Shown here: piece after piece, positions 23,101-32,056 of the stretch | How positions within the stretch are numbered: the stretch's first letter is position 1 | Layout of the letters: every line of letters begins with the position of its first letter | Position numbers and translations under genes: made by a program | Notes under the pieces: generated by a model | What the model was told of the DNA's origin: nothing | The model's database searches: none | The model's input: only the letters and a program-made list of their open reading frames with translations | Assembly: GCF_033807575.1 (NCBI RefSeq) | Contig: NC_084729.1 | Coordinates: 4,278,001-4,342,000 of the forward strand | DNA: 64,000 nucleotides | Source: Cydia pomonella | Lineage: Eukaryota > Arthropoda > Insecta > Lepidoptera > Tortricidae | Direction of reading: 5' to 3'

Positions 23101-25351
23101 GGAGCTGTACAGCGCCATCTCGTTTACGTGTCAAATTCGAAGCACGAAATTGTTTTAGATTTTACGCATACTCCCTAGGGAGTTATAGCTTTTTTAATCT
23201 TTATTAACTTTTATAAACTTTTTTTTTAAATTATGTCACGAATTCATAGAAACCACATAGTTTAAATGAGTTTTACTTTAAAAATACTGCCGTTAATAAT
23301 TTAATATATGTTTGTATATGTTTAAAAATATTTAATTTGATTCATTTAACAGCAGTTTAAAATATTTTTTCATAATTTTCAATTGTGGCTGAATGCCGAA
23401 TAGGTCTGTGCCTTCGATGCCTAACTTGTCAAGAAATTACAAAATGGCGGACGAATGTTTGAATTAACACCGTATTTAAGAATTATTTCGCTTAAAATTT
23501 AGTTTTTTCTTCGCAAGTGTGATAAAAAACATTGTGTGTAACTCCGGAGGTAAGAATATTGCAAACTCGGGTCTGTAATTCCCTCCAGCCTGCGGCTGTC
23601 GGGAATTATCACCCTCGTCTCCAAAACTTTACTCCCCTCGTTGCATAATGTAGTATTAATATTTGTATATTATATATATCGTTGTCTGAGTACCCACAAT
23701 ACAAGCCTAAAGCAAAGAATGACAACATCGCGGAGGAATGTTTGAAATTTCACCGTATTTAAGAATTATTTCGCTTAAAATTTAGTTTTTTCTTCGCTTG
23801 TGTGATGAAAAACATTGTGTGTAACCCATAATTTGGATTTGATTTAATTTGGTATTTCATATTTAGTAGTATCCTCGCGTTGGTGTGATGAAATTTTTTG
23901 TTTTTCACTTGGAGGCAAAGTTTATTTAAACCTCGTGCCTTGAAACCCTCGCAACGTTCAAGATTCCACTTCTCGAACCACTTGCTACGCTCGTGGATCA
24001 ATTTTGGTATCTTTCGCTTGCTCGGGTATCATTAAACAGCAACGTTGCCCCCTTGTAAAATAAATAACTATAACATGGTAAATATTATTTAATTTATTTA
24101 CCGAAGAGTCCTGGATTTCGTAAATATCCGCCGTCCTTACTTCAGTTCCCTTTTCACTCATTATATCGCTGTCTCTGTCTGACACCGCGTTGTCTAAATC
24201 ACGAAATGAATTATTTTAAAATGATCATCCATTCAAAGATATAGTCTGTCAAGCCATTTCCGTCAATAGAAAAAAGCGGCAATTTTATAAAATGTAGGCG
24301 CGAAGGGTTAACGTCTCATAGAAAATTTGAATTTCGCGCCTTTTTCTACTGACAAAGTTGTTTGACAGACTATATTAGAAATAGGAGTGGGAGCAGTAGG
24401 GGGAAACTGCAGCGTTCGGGCGTTCTTGGCTTAAGCGCCATTTACATTACACACACACTATCAGGCCTGATATCAGGCCCGATTTCGGGCCCGAGAAATA
24501 ATATTTATCCGTTTCACCAAATATCAACACAACGTTTACAATAATTACAATATTTAAATGTAAAAAATGGTTCATACGCAAAAATATGAAACATTGAACA
24601 TTTTTGGCAATTACAGACAAAGTATATTTTACATTAAAACATAAGTGAAACGAAAAACGATTATCAAGCCCGAAATCGGGAAATGTGGATGTAGTTGGCG
24701 CTTTATGTCGGGCCTGAAAATCGATTTCCGTTTCACGGAATATCAGCACATCCTTAACAATATTTGCAATGTAAAAAATACTTTATATCTAATTGCCAAA
24801 AATGTTCAATGTTTGATATTTTTGCATATGAAACATTTTTTTATATTTCAAATATTGTTAACGATGGGCTGATTTTATATTTCAAATATTATTAACGATG
24901 GAAAAATACTCTCGCTGGGGCCCGACGTCGGGCCTGAGAAAGCGTGGATGTAATTGGCACTTTTGTCCTTACATTCCCCGTATTTTATTTATGTACTAAA
25001 GCTTAAAGACGAATTTATGGTAATTATGATTTTTTATGGTAATTACAAAATCAGGGTTTGTTAATGAGGGCATTATTTCTTCAACTTAATGCCGGCTGTA
25101 CACACAGTCTTGACAAATACCCGACCCATCGGAGAAGGGAGCAGTATACACTCGTTCTCGACCTGTCTCGGAATTCGGGCTCTCTCGACAAGTGTGTACA
25201 GCCGGCATAATTAACTGCTTACCATATTGAACATCATTAATACCACCAAGGAACGGTAGGCGGTCGATTTTGTCTGACACAATATTCTGTTCGTCCGATC
25301 CAGATAGTTCTATCGATCCGTCGAATTTTAGTTTCAAGTGGTGGTCATCCG
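14335..25351 (-). CDS. Unrecognised multi-exon host gene with tandemly duplicated small exons (partial 5')
   Basis: Eleven minus-strand segments bounded by AG and GT join in one open frame of about 595 codons. Exons in order of translation: 25223-25351, 24102-24193, 22115-22225, 21236-21355, 20744-20839, 19001-19099, 17998-18102, 17227-17343, 16337-16562, 15527-15695, 14335-14860 (stop TGA). Exons 3 to 8 start and end in phase 0. The N-terminal half is polar and disordered-looking, rich in Ser, Asn, Glu and Asp; the C-terminal 300 residues look alpha-helical. No signal peptide, membrane span or catalytic motif is seen in what is visible. Translation must begin further 5', since the first exon starts out of phase. 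I do not recognise the family; extra small exons may have been missed. Confidence 0.7.
14928..15412. repeat. GGGTTCCGT-type dispersed repeat, copy 3 (in last intron)
   Basis: Begins tttagggttccgtac, has ttgtccgtctgtctgtctg, and ends tacggaactctcggtgcgcg / cgcacttggccgg. It lies in the intron between the last two exons of the duplicated-exon gene. Confidence 0.6.
15266..15453 (+). repeat. About 190 bp direct repeat, copy 2 (partner 11704-11896)
   Basis: Same sequence as copy 1 with scattered substitutions and small gaps; both copies continue past the repeat end into gcacctgcttagaagcgtga. Confidence 0.8.
15527..15695 (-). CDS. Exon 10 of the duplicated-exon gene
   Basis: The acceptor cgaaagtatcag is followed by AA, which completes GAA with the G left from exon 9. 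The exon reads EYSLVNTLYNDINMTG, then RLQKEVDTVKSLEHEHACK, and ends GFR across a donor gtacc. It holds two cysteines (HACKMFGIC). Phases match both neighbours. Confidence 0.75.
16046..16218 (-). mobile_element. 3' portion of a short retroelement (GGCAACGCGCATGTAA tail)
   Basis: On minus it reads cggtgagtaaggttgccaga, then cggcaacgcgcatgtaactc, then caggcgtacataagctacgg and a poly-A-like end. The same tail is on + at 19441-19822 and 27400-27514, and on - at 29884-30160. Confidence 0.7.
16337..16562 (-). CDS. Exon 9 of the duplicated-exon gene
   Basis: After ttaatctccag the frame reads VFEAMKKKTDQYTAKKIDSL and on to NFLKTDMLGE with a donor gtacgt; 226 bp, phase 0 in and phase 1 out. Strongly helical and charged. 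It joins upstream to ...HVYEQALK. Confidence 0.8.
16600..16690. repeat. Short fragment of the GGGTTCCGT-type repeat
   Basis: Contains ggccaagtgcgagacaggct, agggttccat and a closing gactcgcgcttggctg. Confidence 0.5.
17227..17343 (-). CDS. Exon 8 of the duplicated-exon gene
   Basis: 117 bp, phase 0 to 0. It reads LRLTTRATSQSTTKFKRHK to FTAHVYEQALK and a donor gtgagt. It is basic, unlike the acidic exons before it, and is the bridge to the helical C-terminus. Confidence 0.75.
17470..17657. mobile_element. MITE with about 55 bp inverted repeats (intronic)
   Basis: The left arm agcagcaaaaaataatgagc through cacgtgttttgttatatc is matched by the inverted right arm ending gctgct. Lies in the intron 5' of exon 8. 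Confidence 0.8.
17998..18102 (-). CDS. Exon 7 of the duplicated-exon gene
   Basis: 105 bp, phase 0 to 0: DNGVDSPSDRYLQLFGNEDK through SVFVPTDYS, with an acceptor tatttag and donor gtaaat. Confidence 0.7.
18520..18772. repeat. Intronic dispersed repeat shared with 23838-24066
   Basis: Shares cctcgcaacg(c/t)tcaagatt, cttctcgaaccact and tgcccccttgtaaaa with the other copy. Both lie in introns of the same gene, and both end in the caa(c/g)(t)ttgccc motif also found beside the duplicated exons. Confidence 0.7.
18873..18990. mobile_element. MITE-G copy (GGGCCTACCGCGAA ends)
   Basis: Starts gggcctaccgcgaacatcg and ends in the inverse ttcgcggtaggccc. It belongs to a palindromic family with at least nine copies in the window. 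The right end lies 10 bp from exon 6 of the duplicated-exon gene. Confidence 0.85.
19001..19099 (-). CDS. Exon 6 of the duplicated-exon gene
   Basis: 99 bp, phase 0 to 0: MYGGGLKNSALGGTSNEPLR, then AGVNETSDISVAQ. The NETSDI segment matches NETSDSIEYQ of exon 4, and the acceptor flank (ctaaaacac...gcaacttt on +) matches exon 5. Confidence 0.75.
19441..19822 (+). mobile_element. Short retroelement with MITE-G inserted
   Basis: Starts near gcggatgtgattccaaatct and agagcagagccctactgggg, has catagtgttgtgttcgtccc, is interrupted by a MITE at 19577-19686, and resumes to the ggcaacgcgcatgtaacatc tail. The uninterrupted homologue is at 29884-30160 on minus. Confidence 0.75.
19577..19686. mobile_element. 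MITE-G copy inside a retroelement
   Basis: Ends gggcctaccgcgaacc and ggttcgcggtaggacccc. CAGAG flanks both sides and the host sequence continues across, so the insertion is clear. Confidence 0.8.
20088..20122. repeat. (TA)n microsatellite
   Basis: An uninterrupted run of ta dinucleotides, about 17 units. Confidence 0.9.
20744..20839 (-). CDS. Exon 5 of the duplicated-exon gene
   Basis: 96 bp, phase 0 to 0: VYDDSAENRARNKEHNPI through GVKDVQAK. The DSAEN start matches GSAEK (exon 4) and GSAEM (exon 3); at the DNA level the + strand shows tctctgcactg in all three. Confidence 0.75.
21236..21355 (-). CDS. Exon 4 of the duplicated-exon gene
   Basis: 120 bp, phase 0 to 0: NNYGSAEKSSSEGESNGS, then QWLRAESNETSDSIEYQ. 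Longest of the repeated set; carries both the SAE start and the NETSDS end. Confidence 0.75.
22115..22225 (-). CDS. Exon 3 of the duplicated-exon gene
   Basis: 111 bp, phase 0 to 0: IDGSAEMSELMRENSNLF through DTDSLDENNREFT. The intron flank has the same gcaactttgcccg as beside exons 4 and 5. Confidence 0.75.
22815..23087. mobile_element. MITE with GGAAGGTAGAGGCAAGGAACA ends split over 20 bp
   Basis: Left end tatggaaggtagaggcaagg; right end in inverse ccttgcctctaccttccgta. The interior includes tattctaggtattgtagcgc. A second copy in reverse orientation hosts the BEL/Pao element (43089-43258 plus 53986-54097). Confidence 0.75.
23838..24066. repeat. Intronic dispersed repeat, second copy of 18520-18772
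   Basis: Matches the first copy from ttcac(t)cggagg-like sequence to tgcccccttgtaaaataaat. It ends less than 40 bp from exon 2 of the duplicated-exon gene. Confidence 0.65.
24102..24193 (-). CDS. Exon 2 of the duplicated-exon gene
   Basis: 92 bp; the leading AC completes GAC with the G from the exon before. It reads NAVSDRDSDIMSEKGTEVRT through YEIQDSS with donor gtaaat. Phase 0 out. Confidence 0.7.
24425..24960. mobile_element. Palindromic MITE cluster (GATATCAGGCCCGATTTCGGG type)
   Basis: Two or more related inverted units: atcaggcccgatttcgggcc, ccgtttcaccaaatatca, then its inverse tttccgtttcacggaatatc, ending gtggatgtaattggc. A related copy is at 41656-41882. Confidence 0.6.
25089..25209. 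mobile_element. MITE with TGCCGGCTGTACACAC ends
   Basis: atgccggctgtacacacagt at the left and gtgtgtacagccggcat at the right are inverted. Sits just downstream (in transcript sense) of the 25223-25351 exon. Confidence 0.75.
25223..25351 (-). CDS. Most 5' exon seen of the duplicated-exon gene
   Basis: 129 bp after acceptor atttatctacag. It has two leading bases, then DDHHLKLKFDGSIELSGSDE and LPFLGGINDVQY, donor gtaagc. The phase (2 bases in, 1 base out) fits exon 2 exactly. Because of the split codon at its start, at least one more upstream exon is expected; none was found before the minisatellite. Confidence 0.65.
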
Positions 25352-25435
25352 CTGTAGATAAATTGAGGCATGGAGACAAATGTATTCGCATTTGTCCCCG
25401 CGCCACGTGACCGCCGCCATGCATGATGCGGGGAC

Positions 25436-25957
25436 ATATATTAATGATTTATGAAACACCTATACCTATCTGTGCCCGGCGGGGACATATGGAATGATTT
25501 ATAAAACACATATTCCCATCTGTACCCGGCGAGGACATAGGGTAATGATTTACAAAAACACATATTCCCACCTGTGCCCGGCGGGGACATAGGGTAATGA
25601 TTTACAAAAACACATTCCCATCTGTGCCCGGCGGGGACATAGGGTAACGATTTACAAAAACACATTCCCATCTGTGTCCGGCGAGGAGAAATGGTAATGA
25701 TTTATTAAACACATATTCCCATCTGTGCCCGGCGGGGACATATGATAATGATTTATAAAACACATATTCCCATCTGTGCCCGGCGGAGACATAGGGTAAC
25801 GATTTACAAAAACACATTCCCATCTGTGCCCGGTGGGGACATATGCTTATGATTTATAAAACACATATTCCCATCTGTGCCCGGCGGGGACATATGGTAA
25901 TGATTTATAAAACACATATTCCCATATGTGCCCGGCGGGGACATAGGGTAATGATAT
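25436..25957. repeat. Minisatellite, about 10 units of 48-52 bp
   Basis: Units read attcccatctgtgcccggcg, gggacata(t/g)gg and taatgatttayaaaa-cacat; ten gcccggcg-like cores. Because most units are near 51 bp, minus-strand frames stay open through several units, but unit length varies and no start or splice context supports translation. Confidence 0.9.
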
Positions 25958-26075
25958 ACTCATTTTTTGATCTTCTCTCTAGCGTAGGTATTACTTTTGT
26001 ATACACTTACTTTAGGTATTAATTTCATTCCTCTATCTCAAGTAACATTTAAATACCTACCTATAATTTAATTTA

Positions 26076-26305
26076 CAGTACATATGGTGCTACTTTCCCA
26101 CACGCGTGCGGGAAAGAGCACTTTCCGTGCATATGTCGAAACTTTAAAGACCCATATGATTATGTACTGTAAAACGTTGTACGATACACGTGCGAATAAG
26201 TAATTCGCAACTCGTGTTGATTTAAACACCCCCTTTGGTCATGTTTTAATTTATCCCCACTTGTTGCAAAATTCCTATTTTTCGCACTTGTATCGTAATG
26301 TACTA
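26076..26305. repeat. Dispersed repeat shared with 59062-59303
   Basis: Both copies share ttttacagtaca-ata, gttgtacgatacatgt-like, aattcgcaactcgtgt, cgatttaaacac and tcctatttttcgcacttgta. Confidence 0.65.
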
Positions 26306-26647
26306 TTTTTTCACTAAAAAACTGTAATTGATTTTAATTCTTCAGATATTTTTCACTTTGAAATGCTTTTCTCTTTGTTAATAACTTTAATACTTAGTTT
26401 TGACATTACGTTGTTCTTTACATTAATAAAAATAATGTAAGTAAATAATTTGTATACCTGAACGAAATATTGTGTAATTTAACTCGCTTCTTGATAAAAA
26501 TAAACACAAGGAAAATATATAAGCGATAAACACTCCATACATTGTAGCTTATCAATGCAATTACTTTATGTTATTAGTATCAGCTTTTCCTGCGACTTCG
26601 AATAGAACAGAATAGAAACAACTTATTCGTAAGCAAAGCACAAACAG

Positions 26648-26772
26648 GGGGCTTACTGCGAAAACCGAAATTCGCAAATTGGGGATCTTTCTCTTTTACT
26701 CTTACTAAGACGTAATTAGAGTGACAGAGAAAAATGCCCGCAATTGACGAACTTCGATTTTCCCGGTAGGAG
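26648..26772. mobile_element. MITE-G copy
   Basis: gggggcttactgcgaaaacc at the left, the tctttctcttttactctta body, gaacttcgattttcccggta and ggagccc at the right. Confidence 0.8.
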
Positions 26773-26774
26773 CC

Positions 26775-27110
26775 CAGAAAGCGCTGGTGGCCTAGCGGTA
26801 AGAGCGTGCGACTTTCAATCCGAATGTCGCGGGTTCAAACCCCGGCTCGTACCAATGATTTTTTCGGAACTTTACGATACTAAATATCATTTTATATTTA
26901 CCAGTCGCTTTTCGGTAACGGAAAACATCGCGAGGAAACCGGACTAATCCCAAAAAGACCTAGTTTACCCTCTGGGTTGGAAGGTCAGATTGCAGTCGCT
27001 TTCGTAAAAACTCTAGCCTACGCCAATTTTAGGGATTCGTTGCCAAGCGGACCTCAGACTCCCATGAGCCGTGGCTAAAAATTCCGGAACAACACGAAGA
27101 AGATGATTCG
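26775..27110 (+). mobile_element. tRNA-derived SINE, plus orientation
   Basis: The head gctggtggcctagcggtaag (A box) and gggttcaaaccccggctcgt (B box) is followed by a body ggaaaacatcgcgaggaaac, gtttaccctctgggttggaa and cagactcccatgagccgtgg. A recognised lepidopteran SINE layout, not a functional tRNA: no clean acceptor pairing. Confidence 0.85.
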
Positions 27111-27195
27111 TAAGCACTGACACAGATAAAAAAATATACAATTCAAAAAAACATAGGTATTATAAAGTGCCATTAAATTATGGTCTCATCTCAGC

Positions 27196-27456
27196 ATGAT
27201 ACCTTTCTATTACCGCACCGCTCGCCGTCGGCAGGGTGTTCATCCTCACACCCTAGAACCTAAATGGTCGCGTACTGTGCGGTTTAAGAGGAATTTCCTC
27301 ACGCGAACGCTTCGGCTGTGGAATGAGCTTCCTGCCGAGGTTTTCCCGAGGGGCTACAGTATGGGGTTCTTCAAAAAAGGAGTGTACAGGTTTTTAAAGG
27401 GTCGGCAACGCGCATGTAATGCCTCTGGTGTTGCAGGCGTCCATAGGCTACGGTGA
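27196..27456 (+). pseudogene. LINE ORF2 C-terminus fragment
   Basis: RTARRRQGVHPHTLEPKWSR, then FLTRTLRLWNELPAEVFPRG and FFKKGVYRFLKGRQR. This is the tail seen in many lepidopteran Jockey/CR1-like LINE ORF2 proteins. The frame runs into the ggcaacgcgcatgtaatgcc 3' UTR that ends at about 27514. Confidence 0.7.
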
Positions 27457-27529
27457 CTGCTTACCATCAGGCGGGCCGTATGCTTGTTTGCCACCGTCGT
27501 GGTATAAAAAAAAATACGACTTCCAGCAG

Positions 27530-27642
27530 GGGCAGCATGGTTCCATTTTTATTACTTGTCACTATGCCTGTCACTTTCGCACTGTCATACTTGTTAGAAC
27601 GTGACAGGCATGGTGACAAATGATAAAGAGCCGACCATCTTA
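27530..27642. mobile_element. MITE (GTCACTATGCCTGTCAC hairpin), copy 1
   Basis: tatgcctgtcactttcgcac pairs with gaacgtgacaggcatggtga. A related copy is at 55990-56106. Confidence 0.65.
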
Positions 27643-27995
27643 GCCCTACAGCGGTGCTGATCATCCAATGAGACCGCCCGTGAACGGTGAACATCGAAAT
27701 ATGGGAATCTCTGCGTCTTGGTTGCATTCTGTCAAAGGCAAGTCTGGTCATCTTAGGGTCAGTTTGACTACCTAATATCACGGATGGTGTAGGAACTGGC
27801 GTTTTAGGTTAGGGCAGTGGAGCCACACTCCTCCTTTCGGTCATTCTCGCCTCCGTTCGGCTCAGCATTGCTCCGAGCAATTGTTAGGGTTGGCACAGCT
27901 TGATGTCCCTTTGCGTGCCACAGACGAGAAAATGACTTGAGTTTTAACAGCCTTAAATAGCCGCAAGGGATAGTGCCATACATTTATTCGGCCCC

Positions 27996-28126
27996 GGGGG
28001 CCTACCTCGAAAATCGAAATTCGGAAATTGCGGGGATCTTTCTCTTTTACTCTCACTAACACGTAATTAGAGTGACAGTGAAAAATGCCCGCAATTGACG
28101 AACGTCGATTTTCGCACTTATAGGCC
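27996..28126. mobile_element. MITE-G copy
   Basis: gggggcctacctcgaaaatc, body ggggatctttctcttttact, right end gtcgattttcgcacttatag and gcctg. Confidence 0.75.
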
Positions 28127-28192
28127 TGAACGCTGAATCGCTGTCAAACTTCGGTTTGGTAGGAAGTGTTATTTCCGTACGGTTATACTATT

Positions 28193-29703
28193 AACCCCTT
28201 ATTCATAAACGTGTACTAAAGTTACTATGCCGCTGATCATCGTTTGTCCCTTTCCATCATACTAATATCCTATCTGCCTCCGGATTTAATTAAAACGATA
28301 GTTGTACCAGTTGTAAAAAATAAAACCGGAGACTTATCAGATAAGTGCAACTATAGACCGATATCACTTGCGACCATTGTTGCAAAAGTGCTTGACAGTG
28401 TGCTTAATGCTCAGTTAAACAAAGTACTCTTGCTGCACGATAACCAGTTTGGGTTCAGACCCGGACTTTCGACTGAAAGTGCAATTTTGACCCTTAAGCA
28501 CACTGTTGCGTACTATGTTACTAGAAACACGCCGGTCTATGCATGCTACCTAGACCTGTCGAAGGCATTTGATCTGGTTTCCTACGATCTACTATGGAAA
28601 AAACTTGAATCAGTAAACCTACCTCAGGAACTCATCTTTTTATTCAGACATTGGTATGGAAACCAGATCAACTATGTTCGTTGGGCTGGTACGCTATCGG
28701 ACTCATATGGCATGGAATGCGGTGTGAGGCAGGGGGGATTGAGCTCGCCAGCGCTGTTCAACCTGTACGTAAATGAGTTGATTGTCGCGCTCTGCAGCAT
28801 GCATATAGGATGTCACGTAGATGGCGTTAATGTTAACAATTTGAGTTATGCCGACGATATGGTGCTGCTGAGCGCGTAAATCTGCGGTATGAGAAGATTG
28901 CTGCAGGTTTGTGAGGACTATGCGCAAGCGCACGGGCTGAGATATAATGTCAGCAAAAGTCAGTACATGGTCTTTGGGGTTGGTGCTATTCTACCATCTG
29001 AAGTACCGCCCATTCGTTTGAACTCGGTGGATCTCGAAAGAGTGTTCAAATATAAATACCTAGGGCATATACTCACCACCGACCTCAAGGACAATGCTGA
29101 CATTGAACGTGAACGTAGGGCCTTGGCGATAAGAGCTAATATGATTGCCCGACGGTTTGCACGTTGCTCTATTGACAGTAAAATAACCCTGTTCAGGGCT
29201 TTTTGTACCACTTTTTACACGTGCAGCCTGTGGAGCAAATTTACAAAAAAATCGTACAAGGCCCTACAAATTCAATATAATAATGCGTTCCGGGTGTTGA
29301 TGGGGCTGCCGCGCTTTTGCAGTGCGTCACAGATGTTCGCTGACGCGCACGTAACATGCTTCAAAGCAGCAATGCGCCTGCGAGCCGTATCGCTGGTACG
29401 GCGCGTGCGCGCCAGCCCCAACACCATCCTAACTATGATTGCGGATAGGATCGACTGTCCGTACATAATGCATTGTTGCGGGCTTCATAAGCCCAGTAAC
29501 GGTGAATGGTTATGATTTTAGTTAAGATATTTATTGTTACTAACATAGTTTTTAAGTTTTATTGTACATAACTAACATTTTATGAGCCACATGCGCTTGA
29601 AATAAACGGTAATTTAATTTAATTTAATTTAATACATCGGAAAGGAACAAACGATGATCAGCGGCATCGTAACTTTAGTACACGTTTATGAATAAGGGGG
29701 TTA
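28193..29703. mobile_element. Hairpin MITE whose loop holds a LINE
   Basis: Left arm 28193-28256 (ccccttattcataaacgtgt ... gatcatcgtttgtccctttc) and right arm 29638-29703 are inverted over about 62 bp with few differences. The LINE lies exactly between them. Confidence 0.85.
28274..29515 (+). pseudogene. CR1/Rex-like LINE reverse transcriptase, one nonsense codon
   Basis: One frame reads LIKTIVVPVVKNKTGDLSDK, NYRPISLATIVAKVLD, FGFRPGLSTESAI, CYLDLSKAFDLVSYDLLWKK, GVRQGGLSSPALFNLYVNEL and LSYADDMVLLSA. A TAA stops it at 28877-28879; the same frame resumes ICGMRRLLQVCEDYAQAHGL and runs to 29515 (FKYKYLGHILT, IQYNNAFRVLMGLPRFCSAS). The 5' end is truncated inside RT. A short 3' UTR and an (AATTT)n tail follow to about 29632. 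It would reverse transcribe its own RNA but is dead. Confidence 0.85.
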
Positions 29704-29883
29704 TTTATTCTGTGGTTAGGAGATTTATTAGGCATCGCAGGATTCGCAGGGACGATTTTTAAAAATATATTGTTACATAATTTTTGTAACTTTAATGCAG
29801 TAGAATTTCTTCGACAATTACACGGTACGTCTACTCGGTCAAGATAAGGTAGATCAACTTCCGTTCCATAGTTGGACCTGATT

Positions 29884-30160
29884 TTTTTTTATACTACGTC
29901 AGGCAAACAAGCATACGGCCCGTATGGTAAGCAGTCCCCGTAGTCTATTTACGCCTGCAACTCCAGAGGAGTTACATGCACGTTGCCGACCCTAACATTC
30001 CGCACACTCGTTAATACTCTGGCAACCTTACTCACCGGTAGGAACACAACACTATGAGTGGTCTAGTGTTATTTGGCTGCGGTTTTCTGTAAGATGGAGG
30101 TACTTCCCCAGTTGGGCTCTGCTCTAGATCTGGAATGACATCCGCCATGCTATGCCCTAC
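29884..30160 (-). mobile_element. Short retroelement, near-complete copy
   Basis: On minus: cggatgtcattccagatcta, gagcagagcccaactgggga, ccactcatagtgttgtgttc, cggcaacgtgcatgtaactc, then a poly-A end. Same family as 16046-16218 and 19441-19822. Confidence 0.75.
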
Positions 30161-30255
30161 CACACAAAGCGAGATGACATCCACAGTGCCCATACCTCTA
30201 TTTTAAAATTGTGTTATCGCGACTTTGTATAGACACTTGTCTTATGTCACAGATT

Positions 30256-30524
30256 ATATAATAAATAAATATTATAGGACATTATTACACAAATTGACTA
30301 AGTCCCACAGTAAGCTCAATAAGGCTTGTGTTGAGGGTACTTAGACAACGATATATATAATATATAAATATTAATAAATACTTAAATACATAGAAAACAC
30401 CCATGACTCAGGAACAAATATCCATGGTCATCACACGAATAAATGCCTTTACCAGGATTTGAACCCGGGACCATCAGCTTCGTAGGCAGGGTCACTACCC
30501 ACTAAGCCAAACCGGTCGTCAATA
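30256..30524 (-). mobile_element. SINE-A, copy 2
   Basis: The head on minus reads gtttggcttagtgggtagtg with a gggttcaaatcctggtaaag B box; the body matches copies 1 and 3 closely. Confidence 0.85.
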
Positions 30525-30852
30525 ATAGTTTTTTATGTTCTCATCCATTTATACGGTTCCAAAAACAAACTGTGTACAAACTTACAGACACTTGTCGCCT
30601 TTTTATAATATACCAGATTTTATTGATATAGTATATTTTATCGATATGCGTAATTTATTTCACTGCAAAGCTATGCTGTTTAAAAAATATATAATTTACC
30701 AACTGCCTGCCTTTTAGTAAGTAGTTTATGTAACTGTCACATAATGGAAGGCATTAAATAACGAACGAAAATGAAGCTGATTTTACTTATTAAACACGCT
30801 ATTACAATTGGCGATTGTTCCGTCACAGAGTACCCATGGCCACTTCTGGTTA

Positions 30853-30950
30853 TTAATCAGCTCGATGTTATCAAAACATGGCATATATCACGTAATAATG
30901 TATATGACGTAGCCATATTTTGATAACATGGAGCCGATTAATTTATGCGC
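30853..30950. mobile_element. Possible MITE with GATGTTATCAAAACATGG ends
   Basis: ctcgatgttatcaaaacatg pairs with catattttgataacatggag about 50 bp away. Confidence 0.5.
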
Positions 30951-31072
30951 AATAACTAAGATCAATTTGGGTTATAGTAATAAAATAAGTTCAGATTATA
31001 TATTATAACTTTATTTATAGTATACATAAAGGGTTAAAATAATGTACCGATAACTTATAATATAACTAACTG

Positions 31073-31253
31073 TATAAGGCCTGAGTGGACGCTCGAATTG
31101 GGCGTGTAGCGCGGCGGGGCGTGCGGCGTGCATGTTAAACAAGTGCAAACGTATAGGAGCGGCCTTAGTGCCCGCTGCTCATGTCACTTGCCCGACGCCA
31201 CGCTGCACGCCCCGCCGAACACTCCGCTTCGAGCGTCCACTCGGGCCTTATAT
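31073..31253. mobile_element. GC-rich MITE with TAAGGCC(T/C)GAGTGGACGCTCGA ends
   Basis: The inverted ends match over about 22 bp with one difference and are flanked by TA. The interior is far more GC-rich than the surroundings, so frames through it are shadows. Confidence 0.75.
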
Positions 31254-31255
31254 AC

Positions 31256-32056
31256 ACTAACACGTAAAACATATATTGATGTAAAAACAAAAGCAGTCCA
31301 AATGAAAGTTCAGTATAAAAGAGCATGTAAAAAAAAAGCGTAAATTCAAGCAGAGTAGTTCAAAAATTATGCTATGTTTTAGAACGCTAGTTCCGAAAAA
31401 AGGTACACAATTTTGAATGCAACTACGAGGGCAATTGCTCTAGTTTATTCGCTATGTCGTGGCTAGGTCAAAGAATTTGATTTCATAAAATGTTATTTTA
31501 AAATGGAACACTTCATGATATGGTTATAGTTGGGGAGCCCAAGAGGGGATTTTTGTAGTTACTCGAGAGCGTGAGATTAAGCGACGAGTTATGTTTTGCT
31601 ACACTGTGGAGTCAGTCTACCTTAACCACTTTTAGTTGATCCGTTGTACCGTCTATGTTGATCCGTTGGTTGGATTTGGTCATTAGTCCTATTGTGCTAT
31701 TACTAAATCTGACAATTATTCGTGCCTACGTTTTCTTTCTGAAAGTTTCAATGTGAAAATCGGGCGTCGAACTTGTGATCGTCAGATTAAGGTAATGCGT
31801 ACAAATAATAATCAGATTAAGTTATAGAAAACTTATAGCATTAACTTGGACCAAAACGACCAAATCCACAATCTACTTAACGATTTTTTTAACCCTCGAC
31901 CTACCCCCGAAATAAATAAAAATACTGTGGATTCTTTCCTGCTTGATTGAATAAAAAACTTGATAGGAATAAAAAGGTTATTAAAATATAATCGCATTAG
32001 TAAAAGTAAAAAATTCGCCCCACGTAAGGGTTTTGCTAAGTTTTCTCGAAGTAGGT
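31256..32056. other. No gene seen between MITE and exonuclease exon 3
   Basis: AT-rich, no splice-bounded coding block found. It is downstream of the exonuclease stop codon, so the 5' part (near 31900-32056) is likely its 3' UTR. Confidence 0.45.

Noticed and set aside
25441..25823. Open frames through the minisatellite as a repeat protein
   Set aside because: Frames overlap in two phases, unit length varies, and they have no splice or start context; explained by the near-51 bp period.
26779..26860. tRNA gene
   Set aside because: A and B boxes are present, but acceptor and anticodon stems do not pair well and a SINE body follows; same head occurs at 9181-9452.
31128..31343. Small plus-strand frame
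   Set aside because: Runs through the inverted arms of a GC-rich MITE.
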